This document shows positions 1 through 8,489 of a DNA stretch of 64,000 nt, piece by piece. The DNA comes from Paenibacillus helianthi (GTDB lineage Bacteria > Bacillota > Bacilli > Paenibacillales > Paenibacillaceae), in NCBI RefSeq assembly GCF_001909055.1, contig NZ_LVWI01000002.1, forward strand, positions 538,851 to 602,850, written 5' to 3'. The notes under the pieces were generated by a model. That model searched no databases and was not told the origin of the DNA. It worked only from the letters and a program-made list of their open reading frames with translations. The translations under genes were made by a program, and so were the position numbers. The stretch's first letter is position 1. The number at the start of each line of letters is the position of its first letter.

Positions 1-38
1 CGGCCGATATTCCATAGCTGAAACCATTTTCTGTTCAT
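1..38 (-). CDS. spoIIP: Start of a partial gene, probably stage II sporulation protein P
   Basis: Only the first 12 codons lie inside the window, reading MNRKWFQLWNIG from an ATG at 38 down to the left edge. A strong ribosome site, GGAGGAGGAC at 48-57, precedes the ATG, so this is a real gene start. The identity rests on synteny: in Bacillus and relatives spoIIP follows gpr on the same strand, as here. SpoIIP is a membrane-anchored peptidoglycan hydrolase needed for engulfment. The visible residues alone do not prove it. Confidence 0.5.
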   Translation of the reverse strand, partial: MNRKWFQLWNIG

Positions 39-178
39 TATTGTTATGTCCTCCTCCAGCCCTCTGTAATCTCTTATACTCCCAATCTATGAGCGGAAGA
101 GGAATGGTAGAACCTGAAATGAGAGAAAAGGAAGACCTGCTTAACCAGTCCCTCTTAATAAAGTATTGTTCATCCATC

Positions 179-216
179 AAAAAAAAGCCCAACCGCAGCC
201 GGCAGGCAGACTGGGC
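179..216 (-). terminator. Terminator after gpr
   Basis: On the minus strand a hairpin with GCCCA/TGGGC arms runs into eight T residues (179-186 on the plus strand are A). It lies just past the gpr stop and separates gpr from the next gene at the left edge. Confidence 0.75.
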
Positions 217-242
217 AGGCATAGTATACCGAAGGACAGTTC

Positions 243-1253
243 TCAGTGGGTATACGCTCCCACGTTGCCCGGATCCACAGCTTCATGCAACGCAGCATTC
301 AGTCCGCTGGCTACGATGTTGGCGATTTCTTCGATAAATTCATCAATTTCCTTCGGCGTAACAATCAGATCATGTCCGAGCGGTTCCAGCACTTCTTTGA
401 CGAGCGACAGCCGTTCCTGTTCAGAGATGTCGTCCAGCATGCCCATAATTTCTTTGGTGTGGGCGGCTCCGGCTCCAACCTGCCCGAAATGCCTGCTCAT
501 CATCTCCAGCACATTATTCACGATGGTTGAAGCATAGCAGACGGTAGGAACGCCGATTGCAATACAGGGAATCCCGAGAATTTCCTTGGTTAGCCCCCGG
601 CGTTTATTGCCAATTCCAGAACCGGGATGGATGCCGATATCGGCGATTTGAATGGTCGTATTAATTCGTTCCAGTGAACGGGATGCCAGTGCATCTATCG
701 CGATAATCACGTCGGGCTTCGTACGGTCCACGATTCCCTGGACCACTTCACTGGATTCAATACCGGTCAGCCCCAGCACACCTGGTGCAATTGCGCTCAC
801 CTTGCGGTAACCCGGAGAGACTTGATCGGGAACCAGCTCGTAGAACTGGCGTGTAACCAGCGAATTCTCCACAACGAGCGGTCCCAGTGAATCCGGAGTC
901 ACATTCCAGTTGCCAAGGCCGACAATCAGCACCGACGAGTCGCGGTCAATACCGATTCTGTCCATGAACTGTTCAAATTCTCTGGCAAAAACCACGGATA
1001 CCTTCTGCGAAAGACCAGTGTCGCCGCCGCGAAGTGCCGGAACCTCCAGCGTCACGTAGTTTCCTATGGCGCGTCCAATGGCCTGTGAGCCTGCATTATT
1101 CGCTACGGCAAGACGGGTGACCTTAATGCCATCCGCTTCCTCTACCTCTTCGTTTACACCGGGAATAGGCGTTTTTTGCGGTCCCTGAGCCATCTCTTTG
1201 GCTTCCAGCGCCAAATCTGTGCGTACCGAATATAGCTGAAGATCCAGTTCCAT
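243..1253 (-). CDS. gpr: Germination protease GPR (spore protease)
   Basis: GPR is the aspartic-type endoprotease that degrades small acid-soluble spore proteins during germination; it is made in the forespore as a zymogen. The 336-residue product has the family's N-terminal pro-region (MELDLQLYSVRTDLALEA), followed by the conserved core with the GLGNWNVTPDSLGP and IAIDALASRS segments. The start is set at 1253 rather than the upstream ATG at 1277, because AAGGAGG at 1264-1270 precedes 1253 and nothing usable precedes 1277. A sigma-G-like promoter lies upstream, fitting forespore expression. The gene is divergent from rpsT, as in Bacillus. Confidence 0.95.
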   Translation of the reverse strand: MELDLQLYSVRTDLALEAKEMAQGPQKTPIPGVNEEVEEADGIKVTRLAVANNAGSQAIGRAIGNYVTLEVPALRGGDTGLSQKVSVVFAREFEQFMDRIGIDRDSSVLIVGLGNWNVTPDSLGPLVVENSLVTRQFYELVPDQVSPGYRKVSAIAPGVLGLTGIESSEVVQGIVDRTKPDVIIAIDALASRSLERINTTIQIADIGIHPGSGIGNKRRGLTKEILGIPCIAIGVPTVCYASTIVNNVLEMMSRHFGQVGAGAAHTKEIMGMLDDISEQERLSLVKEVLEPLGHDLIVTPKEIDEFIEEIANIVASGLNAALHEAVDPGNVGAYTH

Positions 1254-1285
1254 TATTAGTTCAGCCTCCTTATCCATATTGATGA

Positions 1286-1316
1286 TAGTGTGCGAGTGAA
1301 GGCCTTGCTTTATTCA
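1286..1316 (-). promoter_or_regulatory. Sigma-G/F-type forespore promoter of gpr
   Basis: On the minus strand TGAATA (1316-1311) is separated by 18 bases from CACACTA (1292-1286). The forespore sigma consensus is close to TGAATA-17/18-CATACTA, so there is one mismatch. The predicted start site falls about 10 bases before the gpr ribosome site. Confidence 0.7.
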
Positions 1317-1348
1317 AGCCGAAATGGGTTAAATTAAAAGCATTAGTC

Positions 1349-1377
1349 TTGCATTTTGTGTGCGGTCATGCTAAACT
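1349..1377 (+). promoter_or_regulatory. Sigma-A promoter of rpsT
   Basis: TTGCAT at 1349-1354 and TAAACT at 1372-1377 are spaced by 17 bases, about 55 bases before the rpsT start codon. Confidence 0.6.
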
Positions 1378-1432
1378 ATTTTAAGTTGTGAATCATTTGA
1401 TGATTTCGAATGTCTTTCAGGAGGTGAATGCA

Positions 1433-1705
1433 ATGCCAAATATCAAATCCGCGGTAAAACGCGTCAAGACGGCCGAAAAACGCCGTGCACTGAACGCTTC
1501 CCAGAAATCCGCGCTTCGTACAGCTGTGAAAACTGCTGATGTAGCTCTGACTGGTACTGAAGTGGAAACTGCTCAAGCTGCTTTCCAAGCTGCTTCCAAA
1601 AAGCTGGACAAGGCTGTAACTAAAGGCCTGGTTCATAAAAATGCGGCTGCCCGCAAAAAATCCCGCTTGGCGAAGAAATTGAACGCTCTTAAGGCTCAAG
1701 CCTAA
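1433..1705 (+). CDS. rpsT: 30S ribosomal protein S20
   Basis: S20 binds 16S rRNA early in small-subunit assembly. The 90-residue, very lysine- and alanine-rich protein begins [20 protein letters not shown], the standard start of the family, and has normal length. The ATG at 1433 is preceded by AGGAGGTG at 1420-1427; a longer in-frame start at 1388 has no ribosome site and would add 15 unrelated residues. It stands alone on the plus strand, divergent from gpr and convergent with holA, with its own promoter and terminator. Confidence 0.98.
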   Translation: MPNIKSAVKRVKTAEKRRALNASQKSALRTAVKTADVALTGTEVETAQAAFQAASKKLDKAVTKGLVHKNAAARKKSRLAKKLNALKAQA

Positions 1706-1738
1706 GCCAAGGGCGACATTAATAATGAGCACTATAAG

Positions 1739-1775
1739 AACCTGACCGCTATGCTGCATACGGTTAGGTTTTTTT
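1739..1775 (+). terminator. rpsT terminator
   Basis: AACCTGACCG and CGGTTAGGTT form a hairpin followed by a run of T residues (1769-1775), 35 bases after the rpsT stop. Confidence 0.9.
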
Positions 1776-1798
1776 GTTTTTCAGCAGAAATAGCCAAC

Positions 1799-1842
1799 AA
1801 AAGCCTGCCCGTTAGCGTTCATACGCTGCGGAGCAGGCTTTT
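1799..1842 (-). terminator. holA terminator
   Basis: AAAAGCCTGC at 1799-1808 pairs with GCAGGCTTTT at 1833-1842. It lies just past the holA stop, and the symmetry may let it serve both directions. Confidence 0.8.
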
Positions 1843-1877
1843 GTTGGTATTACAATCTTGAAATCACCGGTTCACCT

Positions 1878-2897
1878 TTAGGCTCCCAGCCGTAACATGA
1901 ACATCTCCAAACCTAGCACCTTGTCGATAGCCCCTGTCTTCATCTGGTAGTCCAGGTCAGCCAGAAAGCTGAGAATCTGCCGCAGCCGCTGGCTCTCGAA
2001 CTTATGCGCCTGTTCACCGGCAAGCTTGACGGCATACGGATGCAGCCCCAGTTGAGAGGCGATCTGGCCTTGTGAGTAGCTCTGGGCAGACAGATCCTTC
2101 ACCTGCAAAATCATCCGAAACTGCCTCGCAATCAGCGCCGCAATCTTAATAGGCTCTTCACGCTGCTTCAGCAGCTCATAGAGTGTATTCAGCGCCTTGT
2201 CCAGGCGCAGATTGGCGATATCCTCTACCAGCGTGAACACGTTCTGTTCGGTCCCGCGGTGTACAAGGCTCTCAATTGCTGCGGCGTCCACGGTCCCGCC
2301 CTTGCCTGCGAACAGGCTCAGCTTATCCATTTCCGCCGACAATCCCTGCAGTCCTGTTCCGGCATTGGCCACAAGAGCCGCAGCGGCACCCGGTGCCGAC
2401 ACGCAGCCCCGGTCCCGCAATCCCTTCTCGACCCAGCGCAGCAGTTCCTCTGCGCCTAACGGGTTGAAGGCAAGCACAATCCCTGCAGTCTTGGCCATCT
2501 TAACGATTTTTTTCCGTTCATCCAGCTTGTCATTATTGACCATGAAGACGATCACACTGAACTCTGCCGGATGCTGCATATATTCACTGAGAACTTCTAT
2601 GCGATGTTCGATTTTGGCATTATCTTTTCCTGCAGTGAACAGGGAGGCGTCACGCACCAGCAACAGCTTCCGCTCCACCATAAACGGCACAGTCTCCGCT
2701 TCTTCCACAACCGCCTGCACCGGCGTCTCGGAAAGATCAAAGGGAATGACAGCAAAATCCCGGTCCTCTTTGGCAATCAGATGATCCTCCAGAAAAGCCG
2801 CAAATTCATTCATCCGGAACTTCTCGCTGCCGTACAGCACGTAGAGTGGCGAAACATTTCCTTGTTTGATGTCTTTGGCCGCCGTTTTGGCATCCAT
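1878..2897 (-). CDS. holA: DNA polymerase III delta subunit
   Basis: Delta is the wrench of the clamp loader: it opens the beta sliding clamp on primed DNA. The 339-residue protein starts MDAKTAAKDIKQGNVSPLYV, followed by YVLYGSEKFRMNEF and a C-terminal collar region (IKIAALIARQFRMILQVKDL, then LGLHPYAVK), matching the YqeN/HolA family in length and order. A ribosome site AAAGGAAG precedes the ATG. In Bacillus holA lies directly beside comEC; here about 7 kb of other genes separates them. Confidence 0.95.
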   Translation of the reverse strand: MDAKTAAKDIKQGNVSPLYVLYGSEKFRMNEFAAFLEDHLIAKEDRDFAVIPFDLSETPVQAVVEEAETVPFMVERKLLLVRDASLFTAGKDNAKIEHRIEVLSEYMQHPAEFSVIVFMVNNDKLDERKKIVKMAKTAGIVLAFNPLGAEELLRWVEKGLRDRGCVSAPGAAAALVANAGTGLQGLSAEMDKLSLFAGKGGTVDAAAIESLVHRGTEQNVFTLVEDIANLRLDKALNTLYELLKQREEPIKIAALIARQFRMILQVKDLSAQSYSQGQIASQLGLHPYAVKLAGEQAHKFESQRLRQILSFLADLDYQMKTGAIDKVLGLEMFMLRLGA

Positions 2898-2991
2898 CCC
2901 GCCACTTCCTTTTCCATTTCAGTCTTTGAATATTGTAACAAAAAAGCATCTTTAAACATAGACATCTAGTGGAGACGGCAGATATCTGCGC

Positions 2992-3035
2992 AAAAACGGA
3001 GCAACTCCGGCAGCATTGCCAAAGTTGCTCCGTTT
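2992..3035 (-). terminator. Terminator of the first sigma/anti-sigma operon
   Basis: A perfect 13-base hairpin stem (AAACGGAGCAACT at 2994-3006, complement at 3023-3035) is followed on the minus strand by a T-rich run. It lies 145 bases past the anti-sigma stop. Confidence 0.85.
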
Positions 3036-3180
3036 CCGCGGCGCATCTATATAAACGACGGTAGGAAAAGCTCTAGAAACTTTCCAGCCGACGGTCATAC
3101 CGATGGTTCTCACGACCCTATAGCTCCTGTTCTCTTACTATAGTATATTCCTATACAGAGTAAAAAGTTCCACTCTGCGA

Positions 3181-4422
3181 TTATTTTGTAGACGTTGCCG
3201 CGTCCGGAGTAGCCGCAGGTGCTGTAGAAGAAGCTGATGGTGAACCGGATGGTGCCGCAGATACTACCGAATCCGGGACGGTATAGCTCTTGGTCATTTG
3301 ATTGCCGTTCTTCAGGGTCACATAAGTGAACACACGGCTATCTTCCGACCATTGGCCGGACACCCATTCCCCCTCCAGGGGAAGTGATGTCAGCACCGTC
3401 CAATCGTCTCTCGCAGCGCCTTCCGGTATGGCATAGAGTACAAGCTGCTGTCCTGCGAGCTCAGCGCCAAAACGACCGTCAGGCGATGTCAAAGGCGAGG
3501 GTGCGACCAGTGCCGAGCGCAAGCCCATCACCCCGGCTTCTTCCGATGAAGGAAACTGCTGCGACTCGCTGATGGAATTATTCGCTCCGGCTTCGCTTTT
3601 TGGCGGGCTGTCCTGAGAATCCTTAGCTCCGCTGGTATCCGGACCAGAAGTGCTAATCTTCATATCCTCTACCGCAGGTGTGGCAGGGTCCTTGTCAGGC
3701 TCCGCTATGATCTGCCGCTTGAAGGATGCCGGCTGTTTGGTTGGGTCAGGTGTAACCGCCGGGGAATCCGGAGTTGGTGCCATAGATGAAGTCACCATCT
3801 CATCAGCACCGCCGGAAGTATTGTTCCCGGAAGCCGAAAACGTATTATTTTTCTTTTCTGTAATCCCTGCCGCCCTATCTGCGCCATTTACGCTATCCCC
3901 GCTGCCGTTCTGTACTGCACCCGGTTCAGATCCTGCCGACTCTTCAGTCTTTTGCATAGTCTGTCCAGAGTTTGTATCTGCAGCCTGATTGAGTGCCACA
4001 TCCACATCTGCTGCCGGCATACTGTCAGGCATGTTAAAAATAGCTATAAGCAGTATCACTGCCGCCGCCACTGCGCCGATGCCTGTCCGTGTTGCCAGGG
4101 ATGAGCCCTTGGAGAATTTGCCACGGGTGCTTTTACGGGTGAACGGAACAACCTTCGATTCTTCTGTACTCGTCATGACCGGTTCCTGGTCGGCACTACG
4201 ATCCAGCTCGTCAAGCCGAGGCAAAATCGAATCAACCAGACTGAAAGGTGGCTTCACGTCCGGAAGCTGCTCAAGTTGCTGGGAAAGCACATTCAGACGG
4301 TCAAAAACATCCGCGCACGAGGGACAATTGTCGATATGACGGAACATTTCTATGATTTCTTCTTGGCTTAAGTCATGATCCAGATAGCGGTGCATCCATT
4401 CAATCACCTCCGCGCATTTCAT
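3181..4422 (-). CDS. Anti-sigma factor with zinc-binding N-terminus
   Basis: This 413-residue membrane protein probably holds the adjacent ECF sigma factor inactive. The N-terminus carries a ZAS-type zinc motif, H29-x3-C33-x2-C36 (with C3 nearby), as in RsiW-type anti-sigma factors. A single membrane segment spans about residues 112-130. Outside lies a long Ser/Thr/Pro/Asn-rich stretch (about 135-290), then a folded tail with a 'SPDGRFGAEL...WSEDSRVFTYV' pattern resembling a beta-propeller blade. The start codon overlaps the sigma stop as ATGA, so the two are co-translated. The extracellular part is longer than in RsiW; the inducing signal cannot be told. Confidence 0.85.
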   Translation of the reverse strand: MKCAEVIEWMHRYLDHDLSQEEIIEMFRHIDNCPSCADVFDRLNVLSQQLEQLPDVKPPFSLVDSILPRLDELDRSADQEPVMTSTEESKVVPFTRKSTRGKFSKGSSLATRTGIGAVAAAVILLIAIFNMPDSMPAADVDVALNQAADTNSGQTMQKTEESAGSEPGAVQNGSGDSVNGADRAAGITEKKNNTFSASGNNTSGGADEMVTSSMAPTPDSPAVTPDPTKQPASFKRQIIAEPDKDPATPAVEDMKISTSGPDTSGAKDSQDSPPKSEAGANNSISESQQFPSSEEAGVMGLRSALVAPSPLTSPDGRFGAELAGQQLVLYAIPEGAARDDWTVLTSLPLEGEWVSGQWSEDSRVFTYVTLKNGNQMTKSYTVPDSVVSAAPSGSPSASSTAPAATPDAATSTK

Positions 4423-4967
4423 CCTGATACACCACCTTTCTGATACTCCTGAAGTCTATTCTGCAGTTGCTGCCTAGCCCTGAACAGGTACGATTTCACT
4501 GTATTCAAGGGCAGGTCCAGCGAATCTGCAATCTCGTTGTAAGAAAAATCCTGCAAATACCTCAGTACGATTACCGTACGGTGATGTTCCGGAAGCTGAT
4601 CTATCGCCTCCCGTATATCCTCTGCCAGATAACCGGACAACACTTCACGTTCCACATTATGTGTATCCGGAAACACCATCTCATGTTCATCAATGGAAAC
4701 CGTAGGTTTCGTTCTTCTGAACTTATCAATACATATGTTGGTCACGATCCGCTGTACCCATGTTTTGAACTGGGCTTTTTCCTCGTAAGAACCTATTTTG
4801 GTATACACGCGGATAAGCGCCTCCTGTGAAGCATCCAAAGCATCCTGTTCATTATGCAGAATGTAGAAGGCCGTCTTATATACATGCCCTTCAATTTCTC
4901 GCAATAGGGTGATTAGAGCGTCGCGATCGCCCGCTTGAGCGGCTCTGATGAGTCCCTGCTCCACCAC
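4419..4967 (-). CDS. ECF RNA polymerase sigma factor, SigW-like
   Basis: This 182-residue group IV sigma factor has region 2 at about 20-88 (DALDASQEALIRVYTKI, then FKTWVQRIVTNICIDKFRR) and region 4 at about 118-172 (LPEHHRTVIVLRYLQDFSYNEIA and a helix-turn-helix ending TVKSYLFRARQQL). Such factors answer envelope stress when the partner anti-sigma factor releases them. The start is the first of two adjacent GTG codons, with AGAGGGGGAA upstream. The gene heads a two-gene operon. It resembles SigW in general pattern, but orthology is not established. Confidence 0.9.
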   Translation of the reverse strand: MVEQGLIRAAQAGDRDALITLLREIEGHVYKTAFYILHNEQDALDASQEALIRVYTKIGSYEEKAQFKTWVQRIVTNICIDKFRRTKPTVSIDEHEMVFPDTHNVEREVLSGYLAEDIREAIDQLPEHHRTVIVLRYLQDFSYNEIADSLDLPLNTVKSYLFRARQQLQNRLQEYQKGGVSG

Positions 4968-5141
4968 GAAGGTTCCCCCTCTCTATGCAATCTTACTGAC
5001 GCGCAAGACTGCGAATTTGTTGCAAGCCTGTAATCAATTTTTTCGGTATCCATAATCCTTACTAAGCATACAGGGGAAGCTTCAATCATTCAAATACTCT
5101 TTTATAGAAAGATTGTAACAAAAGTGAAATCAAAAAGATGC

Positions 5142-5183
5142 AAAACAGCCGGCCTGTACCCTTTTAAGGTGCAAACCGGCTGC
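5142..5183 (-). terminator. Terminator after the KDPG aldolase gene
   Basis: CAGCCGG at 5146-5152 pairs with CCGGCTG at 5176-5182, and the minus strand continues into TTTTG. Confidence 0.75.
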
Positions 5184-5225
5184 TGTGTAAATGAATCTTT
5201 GTAGAGTTGTTAATGAGTGCGGGAT

Positions 5226-5867
5226 TTAAGCGCCCTTAATTTCCTTGAACTTCGCCACATACTTGGCGGCAAGCTCAGTGATCTGGTCGTAGCGGCCTTC
5301 CTTGGCTGGAGCGGTCAGGTTGCCACCGATGCCTACAGCGATGCAGCCGTTTGAAATCCATTTTTCCATGTTGTTCAGATCCACGCCACCTGTAGGCATA
5401 ATGTTGACATGCGGCATGGGTCCTTTAACGGCTTTGACATAATCCGGTCCGAAGGCGCTGCCCGGGAACAGCTTCAATACATCCACACCCAGCTTCAGTG
5501 CTTCTTTCATTTCATTGAGTGTCATGCAGCCCGGCATATACGGGATACCGTAGAGATTACACATTTTGGCGGTTTCTTCTTCAAAAGAAGGACTGACCAC
5601 AAATTCCGAACCTGCCAGAATAGCGATTCTTGCCGTAAGAGGATCAAGTACTGTACCTGCACCGATCACTGCTTGGCTTCCGTATTCGGCTACCAGCCGT
5701 TTGATTGCTACGTCGGCATCCGGAGTGGTAAAGGTTACTTCAATGTTATTCAGACCACCTTCGATGCAGGCTGCGGACATTTTGAAAGCATCGTCTGCAT
5801 GGTCGGCGCGAATTACAGCTACCACGCCAACGTTTGTGATGTTCTGCAATACTTTTATCTTCTTCAT
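5226..5867 (-). CDS. eda: KDPG / 4-hydroxy-2-oxoglutarate aldolase
   Basis: This class I aldolase cleaves 2-keto-3-deoxy-6-phosphogluconate to pyruvate and glyceraldehyde 3-phosphate. The 213-residue protein shows the catalytic glutamate E43 (NIEVTF) and the Schiff-base lysine K132 in KLFPGS, plus the PTGGV phosphate-binding loop near residue 160; length is normal. AAAGGGAG precedes the ATG. It is divergent from kdgK, whose product makes its substrate, so the two enzymes finish the breakdown of ketodeoxygluconate from uronic acids. The LacI-type gene at 7307 is the likely regulator. Confidence 0.93.
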   Translation of the reverse strand: MKKIKVLQNITNVGVVAVIRADHADDAFKMSAACIEGGLNNIEVTFTTPDADVAIKRLVAEYGSQAVIGAGTVLDPLTARIAILAGSEFVVSPSFEEETAKMCNLYGIPYMPGCMTLNEMKEALKLGVDVLKLFPGSAFGPDYVKAVKGPMPHVNIMPTGGVDLNNMEKWISNGCIAVGIGGNLTAPAKEGRYDQITELAAKYVAKFKEIKGA

Positions 5868-6207
5868 TATAAATCTCCCTTTCGTTAAATCCTTGATATT
5901 TAGAACATTAATTTAGGTAAATAATTTTATCTAATTTACTAATCAAAAGCCAAAACCTTATAAGAAAATAGTAATAACAATGTCTTCTTACGTCAATATG
6001 TTTTTATGTGAACAGAACGAAAAATTCTCTCAACAACTACAAAAACCCTTTTATAATAAGGGATTATCCACCCTATCCAATGTGATCATATTAAAAAAAT
6101 TCATTTGAGTGAGGGGTGTCTTATTGTAGAAAACCGATTTATATGATAATTTCAAATTACAAATCATTTATACAGGGGTTGTAAGCTACCCCGAGGAGGA
6201 AATATTC
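5868..6207. promoter_or_regulatory. Divergent control region between eda and kdgK
   Basis: This 340-base AT-rich gap must hold the promoters of both divergent genes. An inverted repeat, CCCTT-7-AAGGG, lies at 6046-6062 near the middle and could be a repressor site. It lacks the central CG typical of LacI-family operators, so the assignment is weak. No further gene was seen. Confidence 0.4.
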
Positions 6208-7161
6208 ATGAGTAAACAGCTGGATGCAGTTACATTCGGAGAGCCGATGGCTATGTTTTATGCCAATGAGACGGGGCCGCTGCACGAGGTTACTTCTTTT
6301 TCCAAAGCGCTGGCCGGTGCAGAGAGCAATGTGGCTACCGGATTATCACGTCTTGAGCACAAAACCGGGTATGTAACGAAACTTGGCGAGGACAACTTCG
6401 GCCAATTTATAGTTGGTGCGCTGAATAAAGAGCAGATTGATACCGGCAGCATCACGTACACCAAAGAATTCCCAACCGGCATGCTGATCAAATCCAAGGT
6501 GCTGACCGGTGATCCCAAGGTTGAATATTTCCGCAAAAATTCCGCGGCCTCCAAGCTGAGTCTGGCCGATTTCGATGAGGCGTATTTCGCTTCCGCAGGG
6601 CATTTGCACGTTACAAGCATCTCTTCGGCATTATCGAAGACCTGCCATGAATTCTCGCTGCATGCCATGGAATTTATGAAGAAGAGCGGAAAAACCGTCT
6701 CCCTTGATCCGAATCTGCGCCCAACCCTCTGGCCGGACAAAGAAACCATGGTAAACACCATTAACGATCTGGCTACACGCTGCGACTGGTTCCTGCCGGG
6801 CCTCAGCGAAGGCAAAACCCTTACAGGCCTTGAGACTCCAGAAGAAATTGCCGGCTATTACCTGGAGCGCGGTGTATCGCTGGTGGTTATCAAGCTCGGT
6901 CCTGAAGGCGCATATTACAAAACGGCTGCTGGTGAAGAAGGTTATGTCGACGGCTTCAAGGTAGAAACCGTTGTTGATACTGTAGGCGCCGGAGACGGCT
7001 TTGCAGTCGGTGTAATCAGCGCGATGCTGGAAAAGCTGACCGTAGCCGAGGCCGTGAAACGCGGTAATGCTATTGGCGCACTCGCCGTGATGTCTCCCGG
7101 AGACATGGATGGACTGCCTACCCGGGACGGGCTGGAAAAGTTTATGAAGGCAGGCGTGTAA
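6208..7161 (+). CDS. kdgK: 2-keto-3-deoxygluconate kinase
   Basis: A PfkB-family sugar kinase of 317 residues that phosphorylates 2-keto-3-deoxygluconate to KDPG using ATP. The early GEPMAMFYANETGPL and AGAESNVATGLSRL segments are typical of KdgK proteins, and the C-terminal PfkB signature DTVGAGDGF places the catalytic base at D263. AGGAGGAA lies just before the ATG. It pairs functionally with the divergent KDPG aldolase gene. No hexuronate isomerase or transporter gene lies nearby, so KDG must come from pathways encoded elsewhere. Confidence 0.92.
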   Translation: MSKQLDAVTFGEPMAMFYANETGPLHEVTSFSKALAGAESNVATGLSRLEHKTGYVTKLGEDNFGQFIVGALNKEQIDTGSITYTKEFPTGMLIKSKVLTGDPKVEYFRKNSAASKLSLADFDEAYFASAGHLHVTSISSALSKTCHEFSLHAMEFMKKSGKTVSLDPNLRPTLWPDKETMVNTINDLATRCDWFLPGLSEGKTLTGLETPEEIAGYYLERGVSLVVIKLGPEGAYYKTAAGEEGYVDGFKVETVVDTVGAGDGFAVGVISAMLEKLTVAEAVKRGNAIGALAVMSPGDMDGLPTRDGLEKFMKAGV

Positions 7162-7229
7162 GCAGGCTGCTTCCAAACAAGTGCTGCACTCTATATGCAC
7201 ACCCATCCCGATGAAACAGCTCATACTAT

Positions 7230-7270
7230 AAAAGCCCTACACAGTCTTTGACAGACCGTGTAGGGCTTTT
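7230..7270. terminator. Bidirectional terminator between kdgK and the LacI-type gene
   Basis: AAAAGCCCTACAC at 7230-7242 and its exact complement at 7258-7270 form a 13-base stem flanked by A and T runs. It sits between convergent genes. Confidence 0.9.
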
Positions 7271-7306
7271 TCCCATGATAACGCCGGGGCTTATGAACAA
7301 ATCGTT

Positions 7307-8332
7307 TTACTTGGTTGGCGTTGGAGCCTGTACGGATTGCCCCGGCTGCAGCGCTGGAGGGAACCTGTACGTGATCGGCATGGCGTCCCCCTGATCCTCA
7401 ATCAGAGAAAGCATAATTTTGGCGGCTTGCATTCCCATCTCATAGGCAGGCTGCCGGATGGTTGTGATAGCCGGATTGTAGATCCGGGCAAATTCGGCGT
7501 CATCAATCCCAATCACCGACCATTGGCCGGGGATTGCAATGGAATGGCGGTTCGCATATTTCAGGATCTCCCCCAGCACCAGATCGTTGGCTGCGAGCAG
7601 CGCCGTTGGCGGCTGCGGCAGGCTTAACAGCTCATCCAGCGCGGAAGCAATAGCCTCTCTTGGCACACTGCGCACGTACTCATCATTCATCCTGAGCCCG
7701 GCTTCCTCCATGGCCTTTTTGTAGCCGCTCATCCGCTCCTTACGGGGGGTGATCGCATGCTCGCCAAGCGGGAGCGACAAGATGGCGATATTCTCATGGC
7801 CCTTCCCGGTCAGCTCTTTGATGGCTGTTTTGACGGCCATTTCGTTGTCGAGCAGCAGACTCTGGGTCGTGATCCCTTCTACCAGCCGGTCCATGAATAC
7901 AAGCGGATATTCCGCTTCGATCAGCCGGGTATAGGGAGACGGATGGTCTCCGGTCGGAAAAATAATCAACCCGTCCACCTGGCGGGCCACAAGCGCCTCT
8001 ACATGTGTATTTTCTTTATCCGCATTCTCATCGCTATTACAGATGATCACCTGGATGCCATGGCGCTGCAGCTCATTCTCGATCGCCCGGATGCACTGGA
8101 TGGACAGCGAATAATCGAGATTCGCCACAATAATACCAACCATATGCGTGCGGTTCTGCTTCAGACTGCGGGCTAGCCCGTTAGGCTGATAATTCAGCTC
8201 CTCGATTACGTCGGCAATGCGGTTTTTGGTCGCTTCGCTCATATATTTGAACCGTTTATTCAGAAATTGCGAGACCGTGCTTTTGGATACTCCCGCCTTT
8301 TGGGCGACATCTTCAATCGTCAGCTTCTTCAT
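7307..8332 (-). CDS. LacI-family transcriptional repressor, probable KDG regulator
   Basis: This 341-residue protein has a LacI helix-turn-helix at residues 1-25 (LTIEDVAQKAGVSKSTVSQF), the hinge segment (YQPNGLARSLK) and a periplasmic-binding-type effector domain (VGIIVANLDYSLS, GLIIFPTGDHP, ALLAANDLVLGEIL, IGIDDAEFARI). Its place beside eda and kdgK suggests it controls them in response to KDG or a related sugar acid; this is inference. A GGAG ribosome site precedes the ATG. Length and domain layout are normal. Confidence 0.85.
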   Translation of the reverse strand: MKKLTIEDVAQKAGVSKSTVSQFLNKRFKYMSEATKNRIADVIEELNYQPNGLARSLKQNRTHMVGIIVANLDYSLSIQCIRAIENELQRHGIQVIICNSDENADKENTHVEALVARQVDGLIIFPTGDHPSPYTRLIEAEYPLVFMDRLVEGITTQSLLLDNEMAVKTAIKELTGKGHENIAILSLPLGEHAITPRKERMSGYKKAMEEAGLRMNDEYVRSVPREAIASALDELLSLPQPPTALLAANDLVLGEILKYANRHSIAIPGQWSVIGIDDAEFARIYNPAITTIRQPAYEMGMQAAKIMLSLIEDQGDAMPITYRFPPALQPGQSVQAPTPTK

Positions 8333-8402
8333 CTTTTCCGCTCCACTCTATATAGAAAATACCGGCTTTCCCAAACCGCTCGGCCAGAGCGAATTCACGC
8401 AG

Positions 8403-8444
8403 AAAAGCCATACTTTCCGAACTCACTCAGAAAGTATAGCTTTT
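8403..8444. terminator. Terminator after the second sigma/anti-sigma operon
   Basis: AAAAGC-ATACTTTC at 8403-8417 pairs with GAAAGTAT-GCTTTT at 8430-8444, with one mismatch. The T run is stronger on the plus strand, so it may work in both directions. Confidence 0.7.
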
Positions 8445-8489
8445 TTTTAGTAAATTATCTAGTAATCATTATTGAGATTAGTGGATAAG

